This document shows positions 1 to 9,769 of a DNA stretch of 64,000 nucleotides, piece after piece. Location of the stretch: the NCBI GenBank assembly GCA_033557465.1, contig CM066048.1:16716305-16780304 (forward strand), given 5' to 3'. Positions within the stretch are counted from its first letter, which is position 1, and each line of letters begins with the position of its first letter. Position numbers and translations under genes: made by a program. Origin of the DNA: Ichthyophis bannanicus (lineage: Eukaryota; Chordata; Amphibia; Gymnophiona; Ichthyophiidae). Below the pieces are notes generated by a model. It searched no databases. It was not told the origin of the DNA and worked only from the letters and a program-made list of their open reading frames with translations.

Positions 1-38
1 TCAAGCAGTGCTAAAAGCCTCATCTCACTGCTCGAGAA

Positions 39-1052
39 ATGTTACAACTACTAGGCCACATGGCATCTACCGTGCATGTGGTTCCTTATGCTCGCTTCCA
101 TATGAGAGCAGCCCAGTGGACTTTATCCACTCAATGGACCCAGGCATCAGGGTGCCTGTCAGACAAAATAGCAAACACAAATCACCTTATTTTGTACCTC
201 CAATGGTGGCAGTCCACTCAAAACCTATTGGTGGGGTCCCCATTTCAACAACCGTTACCTCAGGCAACTCTCACAACAGATTCTTCACCAATGGGTTGGG
301 GAGCTCATCTGCAAGACCTCCCCACCCAAGGCACTTGGACTCCACAGGAGACTCATCTACACATCAATATCTTAGAGCTCAGAGCAATCTTCCTTGCTCT
401 TCGAGTGTTCCACACCCTGCTCAGCTACAAGACAGTCCTCATTCATATGGACAATCAAGAAGCCATGTTCTATGTGAACAAGCAGGGAGGAACAGGCTCT
501 GTTGCGTTGCACAAAGCTTTGCGAATATGGGCCCTCGCCAGAGAGCATCAGATTCATCTCCTGGCAGTGTATCTTCCAGGTATCCAAAACTCTTGGGCAG
601 ACAGACTCAGTTGAGTCCTGCTTCCACACGAATGGTCTCTACATGCAGACCAGGTGGCCAAGACTTTTCAAATTTGGGGAACCCCGGACATAGACCTCTT
701 TGCAAGTCCGTTGAATGCCAATCTTCCCCGGTTCTGTTCCAGAATTCCGGCTCAGGGCTCTCAGGCCAGGGATGCTTTCCTCCTTCACTGGGGTCAAGAC
801 TTCCTTTATGCCTTTCCACCCATTCCCCTAATTCCCAAAACCCTGTTCAAGCTTAAGAGAGACAGGGGCCGTATGATTCTCATAGCTCCATATTGGCCAC
901 GGCAAGTGTGGTACCCTCTGCTTCTACATCTCTCTCAAGCTCCCTCTCTGGAGTTAGGGTCTGCTCCAGATCTCCTATCTCAGGAGGATGGAATGTTATG
1001 GCATCCCAATCCCCAGTCTCTGCATCTCAGGGCTTGGTTGCTGAAGGCCTAG
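39..1052 (+). pseudogene. DIRS RT C-terminus and RNase H domain, one in-frame stop
   Basis: The frame begins in the RT thumb (LLGHMASTVHV, conserved in all four DIRS copies) and continues into RNase H. The acidic residues expected of RNase H are visible in TTDSS, the E of ILELRAI, the D of HMDNQEAMFYVNKQGG and the D of WADRLS. A TGA at 612-614 interrupts the frame just after WADRLS. The same frame then resumes with LPHEWSLH and TPDIDLFASPLN and runs to 1052, matching the uninterrupted copy at 47192-48049. RNase H removes the RNA template during reverse transcription. The 3' end overlaps the recombinase in another frame, the usual DIRS arrangement. Pseudogene because of the stop. Confidence 0.85.
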
Positions 1053-2096
1053 ATCTTCATGATCTTAACCTTTCTCAGCAAGTAAAAGATATCCTTTATG
1101 CTTCCAGAAAACCTTCCACAAGACGCTCTTATGCTTTCAAGTGGAAAAGGTTTACCATATGGTGCTCGCAGAAGGGTCTTAGCCCCATTGCGATACCTCT
1201 GGAATCATTACTGGAGTATCTCCTTCATTTATCCAATGCAGGACTTAAGACCAACTCAGTAAGAGTCCATTTGAGTGCTAGTGCAGCTTCTTTCAAGCCT
1301 TTAAATGGACAGCCTATTTCCTCCCATCCTCTTATAGCAAGATTTATGAGAGGCCTTCTTCTAACTAAGCCTCCCATTAGGCCACCACCAATGGCATGGG
1401 ACTTAAACCTGGTTCTTGGCCAGCTCATGAAGCCATCTTTCGAACCCTTAGCTACTACCTCGTTGAAATTCCTTTCCTGGAAAGTTATCTTTCTCATTGT
1501 TATTGCAATCACATCAGCACGTCGCATCAGTGAGTTGCAGGCTCTAGTGGCTGATCCTCCTTATACAAGGTTCCATCATGACAAGGTAGTCCTTAGGACT
1601 CATCCACACTTTATGCCAAAGGTGGTCTCGCCTTTTCATCTGAACCAAGCGGTCTACCTGCCTGTGTTTTTTTCCAAGGCCTCATGCATCAAATGCAGAA
1701 AGGAATCTTCATACTTTGGACTGTAAAAGAGCTTTAGCTTTTTACTTACAAAGAACACAGCAACATAGAAAGTCCTCTCAACTCTTTGTTGCTTTTGATC
1801 CTTCTCATTTGGGACTTCCAATCTCCAAGAGAACATTGTCCAATTGGATTGCACAATGTATTTCCTTTACCTATCAGAGTAAGAACCTTTCTCTGGAAGG
1901 CCATGTCACAGCTCACAATGTGAGGACCATGGCAGCCTCAATGGCTCATCTTCACTCTGTGTCTATTGACGACATCTGTCGAGCAGCTACTTGGGCCTCG
2001 GTTCATACCTTCACAGCTCACTACTGCTTGAACAAGGACTCCCGCCGGGATGCCTTGTTTGGTCAGGCTGTTCTCCAACACCTGTTCCTTACTTAA
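893..2096 (+). pseudogene. DIRS tyrosine recombinase, single frameshift
   Basis: This is the integrase-substitute of DIRS elements, expected to insert a circular DNA intermediate. The N-terminal SAM-like part is visible at STRRSYAFKWKRF and LKTNSVRVHLSA. The catalytic core has the first Arg in TSARRISELQAL, the His-x-x-Arg box as AHNVRTMAAS, then AATWASVHTF and the Tyr in AHYCLNKDS. All four catalytic positions are therefore present. A one-base length change in the T run at 1666-1672 shifts the frame: the first part runs in frame 2 to 1726 and the second in frame 3 to the TAA at 2094-2096. The first segment overlaps the RNase H frame and has no required ATG. Confidence 0.88.
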
Positions 2097-2209
2097 TCAA
2101 CTGCTACCCACCATTCCTGGTAGGATGCCAGAGATCCATGGGGGAAGTGGAGCCCTTTCACAGGGGCACACAACTTCTGGGGTCTCTCCCTGGCATCAGC
2201 AGCTAGGGA

Positions 2210-2316
2210 GTCCCCATATGTGAAGACTACATTCCTGCTTGTTCCTGGAGATAGCATAGTTACTCACCTGTAACAGGTGATCTCCGGGAACAGCAGGAAT
2301 TTAGTCTTCACAACCC
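2210..2316. repeat. DIRS-1 internal complementary region
   Basis: The stretch CCCATATGTGAAGACTACAT plus following bases is complementary to the left terminus seen in DIRS-2. It is followed directly by a segment that is the reverse complement of this copy's own right terminus (GTGATCTCC...TTTAGTCTTCACA). The two complements are joined at TTACTCACCTGTAACAGGTG, itself a near-perfect palindrome. In DIRS elements such a region is thought to template the ends of the circular intermediate. Confidence 0.8.
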
Positions 2317-2419
2317 ACCCACCTCCCCTAGGAGTTGTATCTCTCTTTTTTCTTTCCTTTCCCTCTCTCTCTCTTTGTCTCAGCTTTAAAACTCAACTGG
2401 AGAGAGGCAGTTGGGAAAG

Positions 2420-2582
2420 ACGGGAAGGCAGCGCGCAGACGCTGTGGGATGCTCCCAAAGGCTTTCTAATTGGATGCTGGGGAGCGTTCCCGTGCAGGCT
2501 CCGCCGGTACTGACGATACCCATATGTAAAGATTAAATTCCTGCTGTTCCCGGAGATCACCTGTTACAGGTGAGTAACTATG
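2420..2582 (+). repeat. DIRS-1 right terminal inverted repeat
   Basis: It ends CCCATATGTAAAGATTAAAT...GTTACAGGTGAGTAACTATG. The outer part is the reverse complement of the second half of the region at 2210-2316. The inner part (CCCAAAGGCTTTC...GGGGAGCGTTCCC) corresponds to the inverted termini of DIRS-3 and DIRS-4. Confidence 0.75.
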
Positions 2583-3037
2583 CTTTCTGAAGCAGAGCTA
2601 TGGCTTTGCTCTAAGAATATGTACATCAATCCCAAAAAGACAGAAGTTCTATTCACCTCATGAAACCCTAATTTCACCCCCCCCCCCCTCAATCAGTTAT
2701 CAAGTTTCAGAACTTCACCCTCCCAGTAAAGTAGGAGATAAAATACTTAGGCATCACCCTTGACAAGACTCTTAGTCTAACTTTGCACATAAAACAAACT
2801 ACCAGAGCAATCTTCTTCAAACTCAGGACCTTACAGCATTTAAGACCACTTTTAGACAAGGACGACTTCAGGACCGTGGCCCAAGCTCTAATAATGCTTC
2901 ATATGGACTACTGCAATGGAATTCTCCAAGGCATAACAAAAAATAACCCTTAACACACTCCAAATGGCACAGAATGTTGCAGCCAGAATAATTGCCAAGG
3001 CCAGACTATCTGACCATATATCTCCCATCCTCTACAC

Positions 3038-5274
3038 CAGTGTTCCCCAACCCCCGGGCCGCGGACCGGTACCGGTCCGTGGATCAAACGGTACCGGGCC
3101 GCCCGAGGAACTTTAAATAATTTCACTGTGGGTCCTCCCGCCTCCTGATTGGCTGAAAGGCAAACCCTATGCCATTGGTCGAGGAGGAGGCGCCGCGGGA
3201 GGACTGAGGACAAATTAGTAAAAATGAGTATGAAACAGACATCGTTAGAAAGTTTTCTTGGGAAGAAAAAAAGGCCCAGTGAACAGACAGAAGAAGAGCC
3301 TTCAACATCAAAGAAATATGCAACCTTTAACAGACAATACCATGAATCCTATTTGAAATATGGATTTATCAGGACAGGTGATTCCCACGCACCAAAACCG
3401 ATCTGCATAGTTTGCGGCGAGAAGCTCTCTAATGAGGCAATGAAACCTTCAAAACTGCTTCGCCACTTGACCGCCAAGCACCCTGGCATAAAAGACAAGC
3501 CCCTAGAGTATTTTGAAAGAAAAAAAACGGGAGCACGAAGCACAGAAGAAATTTATGAGGGCCACCACATCAATAAAGGAGAATGCACTGAGAGCATCAT
3601 ATTTGGTGGCTAACCGCATTGCTAAGGCTAAAAAGCCATTTACTATCGGTGAAGAATTGATCTTGCCCTCCACTAAAGACATTTGCCGTGAACTTCTAGG
3701 AGAGGCTGCTGTGGAAAAGGTAGCACATGTGCCTTTGTCAGCTAGCACTGTGACTAGGCGCATTGAGGAAATAGCCGGAGACATTGAGGCACAATTGTTG
3801 GAGAGGATTAATACATCACCGTGGTATGCACTCCAGGTTGATGAATCTACAGATATCGACAACAAGGCACTACTGCTTGTTTATGTGCGATATCTATATC
3901 AGGAGGATGTGCATGAGGATTTGTTATGTGCACAATCTTTGCCAACCAACACCACAGGAGCAGAACTGTTCAAGTCACTGGATGGTTATATATCAGGAAA
4001 ACTGAAATGGTCCTTTTGTGTCAGCATATGCACAGACGGAGCTGCTGCCATGACCGGACGACTGTCTGGTTTAACTGCTCGGATTAAGGAGGTTGCACCT
4101 GAGAGTGAATCTACGCATTGTATCATTCACAGGGAAATGCTGGCAAGCGGAAAAATGTCACCGGAATTTAACAGCGTATTGAATGATGTCGTTAAAGTTA
4201 TTAACCACATTAAAGCACACGCACTTAACTCGCGCCTGTTTGAGCAGCTTTGTGAGGAGATGGACGCAGAGTACAGATGCCTTCTCTTATACACAGAAAT
4301 AAGATGGTTATCCAGAGGAAAATCGCTAACCAGAGTATTTGAATTACGAGAGCCATTGCAAAGATTTCTCTCAGAAAAGAAGTCACCGCTGGCAGCACAT
4401 TTCAGTGACAAGGTATGGGTCGCAAAACTGGCTTACCTGTGTGACATATTCAGCCTGCTCAATGAACTCAATCTGGGCCTTCAGGGGAAAATGACAACTG
4501 TTTTCAAGTTGTCAGACAAAGTAGCTGCATTTAAAGCCAAACTGGAGTTGTGGGGACGGCGTGTGAACAGAGGCATTTTGGACATGTTTCAGACATTAGC
4601 GGGGATTTTAGGCGAGACTGAGCTTGAACATTCATTCTGCCAGTTGGTGCACGATCACCTGTCTTTGCTTTTAAAAGAGTTTGAGCGCTACTTCCCAACC
4701 ACAAAAGACCCCGAACTGGTAAGGAATGGATCCGCGACCCATTTGCCAACAAATCAGGCGAATCTAGCATGTCTATGCAAGAAGAAGAACAACTGCTGGA
4801 GATTGCAAATGACGGTGGCCTTAAAACTACATTCGAGACAACAACTCTACCGGTGTTCTGGATTAAAGTCATGGCGGAATATCCTGAGATTGCCACCACA
4901 GCACTTAAATCCCTATTACCATTTCCGACAACCTATCTGTGTGAAGCGGGGTTTTCTGCAGTGACAGCAACCAAAACAAAACAACGGAATAAACTGGACA
5001 TAAGCAACACACTTCGGGTGTCATTGTTTCCTATTACCCCCAGATGGAACCGTCTCGTTGCAAAGAAACAAGCTCAGGGTTCTCATTGATTTGGAATTCT
5101 AGTGAGTTAAATAAAATAAATCACTTTATATTCATTTTTTGGTGTAGCTGTATTTTATTTTGAAGGCATGTTTAAATACAATTAAATTAAAATTATTAAA
5201 TTAAAACAAGCGGGCCACGGAAAAATTATCAAACGTTTACCGGTCCGCGGCGATAAAAAGGTTGGGGAGCACTG
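3038..5274 (+). mobile_element. hAT-1: autonomous-size hAT DNA transposon
   Basis: Flanked by the 8 bp target duplication CTCTACAC at 3030-3037 and 5275-5282. Terminal inverted repeats are CAGTGTTCCCCAACC on the left and the reverse complement of GGTTGGGGAGCACTG on the right. Subterminal GGGCCGCGGACCGGT and ACCGGTCCGCGGCG pairs also occur. The element is 2237 bp and encodes a BED-finger transposase in two or three frames. It lies in an L2-like LINE. 8 bp duplications with a CAGTG-type end are typical of hAT. Confidence 0.95.
3224..5089 (+). pseudogene. hAT transposase (BED zinc finger), two frameshifts
   Basis: The likely start is the ATG at 3224 (MSMKQTSLESF), since the upstream open part has no ATG. 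A BED zinc finger follows: CIVCGEKLSNEAMK, then RHLTAKH. The catalytic domain shows QVDESTD and CTDGAAAMTG (two Asp positions), CIIHREML and the conserved RW of IRWLSRGKSL. The hAT dimerisation region is YPEIATTALKSLLPFPTTYL. The frame changes in the A run near 3523-3532 and again near 4721-4729. Otherwise the protein is nearly complete at roughly 620 residues. It resembles the SCAND3/ZBED5 kind of domesticated hAT proteins, but nothing indicates domestication here: it sits between intact inverted repeats and target duplications. Confidence 0.9.
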
Positions 5275-5767
5275 CTCTACACCCTCCATTGGCTTCCAGT
5301 TGCCAGCAGGATCCAATATAAAACCATAGCAACTACCTTCAAATTAATCAACAAAATTGCACCCTCACATCTTTCTACCTTGATACATAGCCCCCCGGAA
5401 AACAGAATACGAAGAAGAATGAACCTCAATACCATCTTAGTACCCGACACAATCAGAAAATCAAAACAGATAACAAGTAAAAGTGCTTTCTCCTATGTTG
5501 CACCGATACAATGGAACAATTTTCCAGTTCAGCTGAGGGAGACTAAAGACCTCCAAGCTTTTCGAAAGGACCTGAAAACATACTTATTTATACAGTACTA
5601 TTATAACCTAGACCAGCGGTTCTCAACCTGTGGGTTGCGACCCCCATGGGGGTCGCCACAGGATTTAGCAGGGGTCGCCTCGTCTCCGCCAAGTTAAAAA
5701 AAAATGTTAAAACGCGCACAAGTTGCTGCCGTTGCCGAGTCCACTTCTCGGCAGCGGCAAACTCACC

Positions 5768-6031
5768 GCCTCCCTTCTAATGCAGCCGCAGCTCCCTGCC
5801 TCTTAGGGAACCATGGCTGTGCCTGTAAAACCATTGCGGAGCCTCCCTGTCTCTCGACAGGCTCCGTGCAGCATTGTCCTGCCTCCAAAGGAAGTGGTAA
5901 ACAACTTCCTTTGGAGGCGGGACAATGCTGCACGGAGCCCGTTGAGAGACAGGGAGGCTCTGCAATGATTTTACAGGCACAGCCGTGGTTCCCTAAGAGG
6001 CAGGGAGCTGCGGCTGTATTAGAAGGGAGGC
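5768..6031. repeat. 264 bp near-perfect palindrome inside hAT-N1
   Basis: The left arm begins GCCTCCCTTCTAATGCAGCC and the right arm ends with its complement ...GAAGGGAGGC. Arms meet near 5899-5900 with CTCCAAAGGAAGT on one side and ACTTCCTTTGGAG on the other, separated by about 8 bases. Only scattered mismatches are seen, so a long hairpin could form. Confidence 0.85.
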
Positions 6032-6061
6032 AGACATGGGGAGAGGGGATGAGGGGGCAGG

Positions 6062-6480
6062 GAACCTGCAACACGGCTGACATGGACAGAGGGGGGCTGA
6101 CATGGACGGGAGGGCTGACATGGGCATGGGCTTGGACATGGACAGGGGGGGCTGACATGGACATGGGGGGAGGGAAGCTGATATAGATGGATGGACGGAG
6201 GGGGGCTGACATGGAGGGAGGGAGAGAGGGAGCTGATATGGATGGATGAATGGAGGGGGGCTGACATGGACAGAGGGGGCCAACATGGAGGGAGGGAGGG
6301 GGCTGATATGGATGGATGGAGGGAAGGGACTGACAGGGAGGGAGGGGGTCTGACATGGACAGATGGAAGGATGGGAGCTGACATGGATGGAGGGAGGGGT
6401 GCTGACATGGACCAAGGGGGGCTGACATGGAGGGAGGGGGGCTGGCATGGACAAAGGGGAGAGACGGGGACATACTGGAC
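6062..6480. repeat. G-rich tandem repeat block 1 in hAT-N1
   Basis: Irregular repeats of GCTGACATGGA or GCTGATATGGA separated by AGAGGGGGG or GGGAGGGAG. Unit length varies from about 20 to 40 bases. The many open frames here on the minus strand are low-complexity artefacts. Confidence 0.8.
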
Positions 6481-6529
6481 AGACGGGATAAATGCTGGAC
6501 AGAGGTGAGAGACAGTGCGGGTTAGGATT

Positions 6530-7130
6530 ATAATGGGCTGATGGGAGAGCTAGCACTGTTAATGGGCAGATGGGGGGGGCTAGGACTGGTAATGGGTTGA
6601 TTAGGGAAGGATAGGACTGGGAATGGACTGATCAAGGGGGCGGGGTTGGGACTGGTAATGGGCTGATAGGGGAGTAGGCTTGGTAATGGGCTGATGGGGA
6701 GGGTAGGACTGGTAATGGACTGATGGGGGGCTAGCATTGGAAATGAGCTGATCGGTGAGGTTAGGACTGGAAATGGGCTGATGGGGGGATAGGACTGGTA
6801 ATGGGCTGATGGGGGGGGGGGTAGGACTGGTAATGGGCTGATTAGGGGAGCCTAGCACTGGTAATGGGGTTGAGGGGGGGATTAGCACTGGAAATGAGCT
6901 GATTAGGGGAGGCTAGGACTGGTAATGGGCTGATGGGGTGGGGTAGGACTGGTAATGGACTGATGGGAGGCTAGCATTGGAAATGAGCTGATGGGGGGGT
7001 AGGACTGGTATTGGGCTGATTAGGGGAGGCTAGCACTGGTAATGGGGTTGAGGGGGGGATTAGCACTGGTAATGGGGTTGAGGGGGGGATTAGCACTAGA
7101 AGTGAGCTGATTTGGGGGGCTTTAACTGGG
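6530..7130. repeat. G-rich tandem repeat block 2 in hAT-N1
   Basis: More than fifteen variants of GGTAATGGGCTGAT followed by a G run and TAGGACT or TAGCACT. The core unit is about 28 bases with length variation. Different unit from the preceding block. Confidence 0.8.
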
Positions 7131-8559
7131 AATGGGCTGATTGTGGGGAGGGGAGGATAGAGCTGCTGGCCCTGGAAGAAAACTGGGGGCTAAGGCTACA
7201 AATGGGCTGATACGAGGGGATGGGAGAATGGGAGTGGATCTGAGAGGGGCTGCCATGGTATTTGTACTAGAAGGGACTGGTCAGTGGGGAAGGAGGGGGA
7301 CTGGAAGGGAATGGACACTAGTGGCAGTCATGGGAATGCAAGTTGACATTGGAAGGTACTGGGAGTGAGGACTGGAAAGGGACTGATACTGGGGAGGGTT
7401 ACTGGGACTGTAAATAGGCTGATGGAAAGAAGTGAAGAAAACGAAAGAAAAGACAAGAAATGGCTGATGGACCATAGACCACAGAAAGAGAGCTAAGAGA
7501 AGACAGGAAAGCAGAAGCCTCAGATCGGGACCAGCATGATCAGAGAATAAATTGGTCAGACAACAAAGGTAGAAAAAATAATTTTATTTCATATTAGTGA
7601 TTTGACTACAAAATCATAATAATTTTGAAATCAAATATTATTACTTGTTATTGGGATTAATTATTGTGGTTTAAATAAGTAAAATTTATAAATAAAAACA
7701 ATGCAAAGGCCTATAATATATTAATAATTCAACAAATGATTACAGCGACAATGCGTTAACAGTAAAGGAAGAGAGACGCATTTGATTTTATCATTGGGGG
7801 TCATCACAAGTTGACCAATGGTAAAAAGGGTCACGGTGCAAAAAAGGTTGAGAACCACTGACCTAGACCATCCCGTTGAAAAAAACACGCAGTCCCAAAC
7901 TGACTACCCAACCTAACACCCTATCTATAAAACCTTAGCCTTACCCTACTTCAGCTAATACAATAGATTTCTCACGCCTCGCACATACAGTATGTAGTAT
8001 ATACCTCTGTACCTTCTGGAGCCCCAGTGACTCGAACTGTAAATAGTTGCTATGTTCAGCCACAGTTGTGTAAATAGTTCCATGTTCAAGTAAGTCCAAC
8101 TGTTTTTGTAATGTTATAATGTTCAGAACGTTCAATATATGGTTCCTTGTTACTTTTGTTCAATGTAAACCGCCCCTGATCTCTGGAAGGGGCGGTATAT
8201 AAAAGTTTCCAAATAAATAAATAAAATAAGTGTAAAAGGAAAAGGAGGCCACTATGGTTCTCAAAAGAAGTAGCTAAAGAAAAAGATGGAGGCCTGCAAA
8301 ATACAAGAGATCCCAGAGAGACTAAGACATTTGTAAAAGAGAAGTTAGCAAAGTAGTCAGGAAAGGAAAGATACAAAAATAAAAAAAATAGCCAGTGCAA
8401 TAAAATGCAGGGATAAAACCTTTTTCAGATATGTTAGCGAGAGGAGGAAGGGCAAAAGTAGTATTATCAGGCTCAAGGGTGATGAAGGGGAGGAATTATA
8501 TAGAAACTGATGAGGATAAAAGGGAATTGCTTAACAAATATTTCTGTTCTAGCGGCTCC

Positions 8560-9670
8560 ATTGTCTGACCTTTTCAATGCTTCTTTGGAGTTCGGAGTGG
8601 TGCCAGAGGACTGGAGAAGGGCAAATGTGGTCCCTTTACACAGAAGCAGAAGGATGACATTGAGAACTACAGGCCAAGTAGTCTAACCTCTCTGGTAAGT
8701 AAATTTTTGGAAAGGCTACTAAAAGAGCAAATAGTGAGGTTTCTGGAGTCCAATGGCTTGCAGGATCCAAGGCAGCATGGATTCACCAGAGGCAGGTCTT
8801 ATCAGACAAATTTGATTGATTTCTTTGACTAGGTGAACAGGGAGTTGGACTGAGGGAGAGCACTAGATGTGGTGTATTTAGATTTCAGTAAAGCCTTTGA
8901 CCCTGTTCTGCACACATGACTTATAAACAAATTGAGCACCCTAGGGATGGACCCTAAAGTTACTGATTTGGTTAGAAATTGGTTGTGTGGGAGGCGACAA
9001 AGGGTACAAGTAAATGGAACTCACTCTGAGGAAAAGAAGGTTAGCAGTGGTGTGCCGCAGGGACCTGTCCTTTGATTCTTTTTAACATTTTTGTTAGTGA
9101 TATTGCGGAAGGGCTGTCTGGTAAGGTTTGCTTGTTTGCGGATGATACCAAAATCTGCAATAGAGTAGACACCCAGGAAAGTGTAGATAACATGAGGGGG
9201 GATCTATCTAAGCCTATAGAATGGTCTACAATTTGGCAGCTGAAATTTAATGCTAAAAATACAGGGTCATGCATTTGGGCTACAAAAATTCAAAGGAACA
9301 GTACAGTGTAGGGGGTGAGGTACTTCTATCCACAAAAGAAGAACGGGACCTGGGCGTAATTGTGTCTAATGATCTTAAGGTAGCTAAACAGGTAGAAAAG
9401 GCAACTGAGAAAGCCAGAAAGATGCTTGGGGGTATAGGGAGAGGAATGGCCAGCAGAAAAAAAATGAGGTGATAATGCCTCTGTATAAGTCTCTGGTGTA
9501 TTGTGTGCAATTCTGGAGACCGCACCTTCAAAAGGATATAAGCAGATTGGAGTCTATGCAGAGGGTGGCTACTAAAATGGTTAGTGATCTTCATTATGAA
9601 GCATAAGAGGACAGACTTAAGGATCTTAATATGTATACTTTAGAGGAAAGGCAGGATAGAAAGCTCTGCT
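8560..9670 (+). pseudogene. CR1-B1 reverse transcriptase, degraded
   Basis: Recognisable RT pieces in several frames: a PEDWRRANVVPL-like start, QDPRQHGFTRG, DFSKAFD, SSGVPQG and CLFADDTKICNRVD near 9130. The FADD catalytic motif is intact. The C-terminal CR1 region follows (LGVIVSNDLKVAKQ, 9269-9472). Stops and small indels break the frame many times. Related to the copies at 16838-17312 and 49609-50144. Confidence 0.85.
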
Positions 9671-9769
9671 ATGAGGGGACATAGGATGAGGATGAAAGGG
9701 GATAGACTCAGAAGTAATATGCGGAAATATTTCTATCTCCAGGAACAAACAGGAATATAGTCTTCACAT

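Larger units (their letters stand above)
1..2582 (+). mobile_element. DIRS-1: 3' part of a DIRS-family tyrosine-recombinase retrotransposon
   Basis: The window opens inside the pol region of a DIRS-like element. In order it holds the RT thumb, an RNase H domain, an overlapping tyrosine recombinase, an internal complementary region near 2210-2316 and a right terminal repeat ending near 2582 with a TCACCTGTTACAGGTGAGTA-type end. The order matches three other copies in the window. gag, most of RT and the left terminus lie before base 1. The right flank reads directly into an L2-like LINE coding frame, so the copy probably sits inside that LINE. Copy is defective (stop and frameshift). Confidence 0.9.
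5614..7860. mobile_element. hAT-N1: non-autonomous hAT element, 2247 bp
   Basis: Flanked by the 8 bp duplication ACCTAGAC at 5606-5613 and 7861-7868. Inverted ends are CAGCGGTTCTCAACC and the complement of GGTTGAGAACCACTG, continuing into GGGTTGCGACCCCCATGGGG on the left. No transposase is encoded. The interior holds a long palindrome (5768-6031), two G-rich tandem repeat blocks and an AT-rich right third (about 7540-7780) with no gene. Orientation cannot be set. Confidence 0.9.
2583..8222 (+). mobile_element. L2-1: L2-like LINE, 3' part, split by two hAT elements
   Basis: Coding remnants read WLCSKNMYINPKKTEVLF near 2590, matching LLTQNLHINFKKTEVLF of the L2-like copy at 36963-38027. After the first hAT insertion the frame resumes at 5283 with LHWLPVASRIQYKTI and continues to 5605 (APIQWNNFPVQLRETKDLQAF). 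After the second hAT insertion, 7869-8222 is the 3' untranslated end, finishing TGTAAACCGCCCCTGATCTC...GGGGCGGTATATAAAA and a short AAAT repeat. Both insertions are flanked by 8 bp duplications, so the pre-insertion LINE can be followed across them. Only the C-terminal RT region remains. Family assignment (L2 versus a close Jockey-clade relative) is by motif memory. Confidence 0.8.

Noticed and set aside
3224..5089. Host ZBED/SCAND3-type gene
   Set aside because: It sits between hAT inverted repeats and 8 bp duplications, has frameshifts and no introns, so it is a transposon copy.
5763..6888. Several overlapping minus-strand frames rich in Pro, Ser and His opposite the G-rich repeats
   Set aside because: They read the complement of GCTGACATGGA/GGGCTGAT tandem repeats; the pattern is fully explained by low-complexity DNA inside a hAT element.
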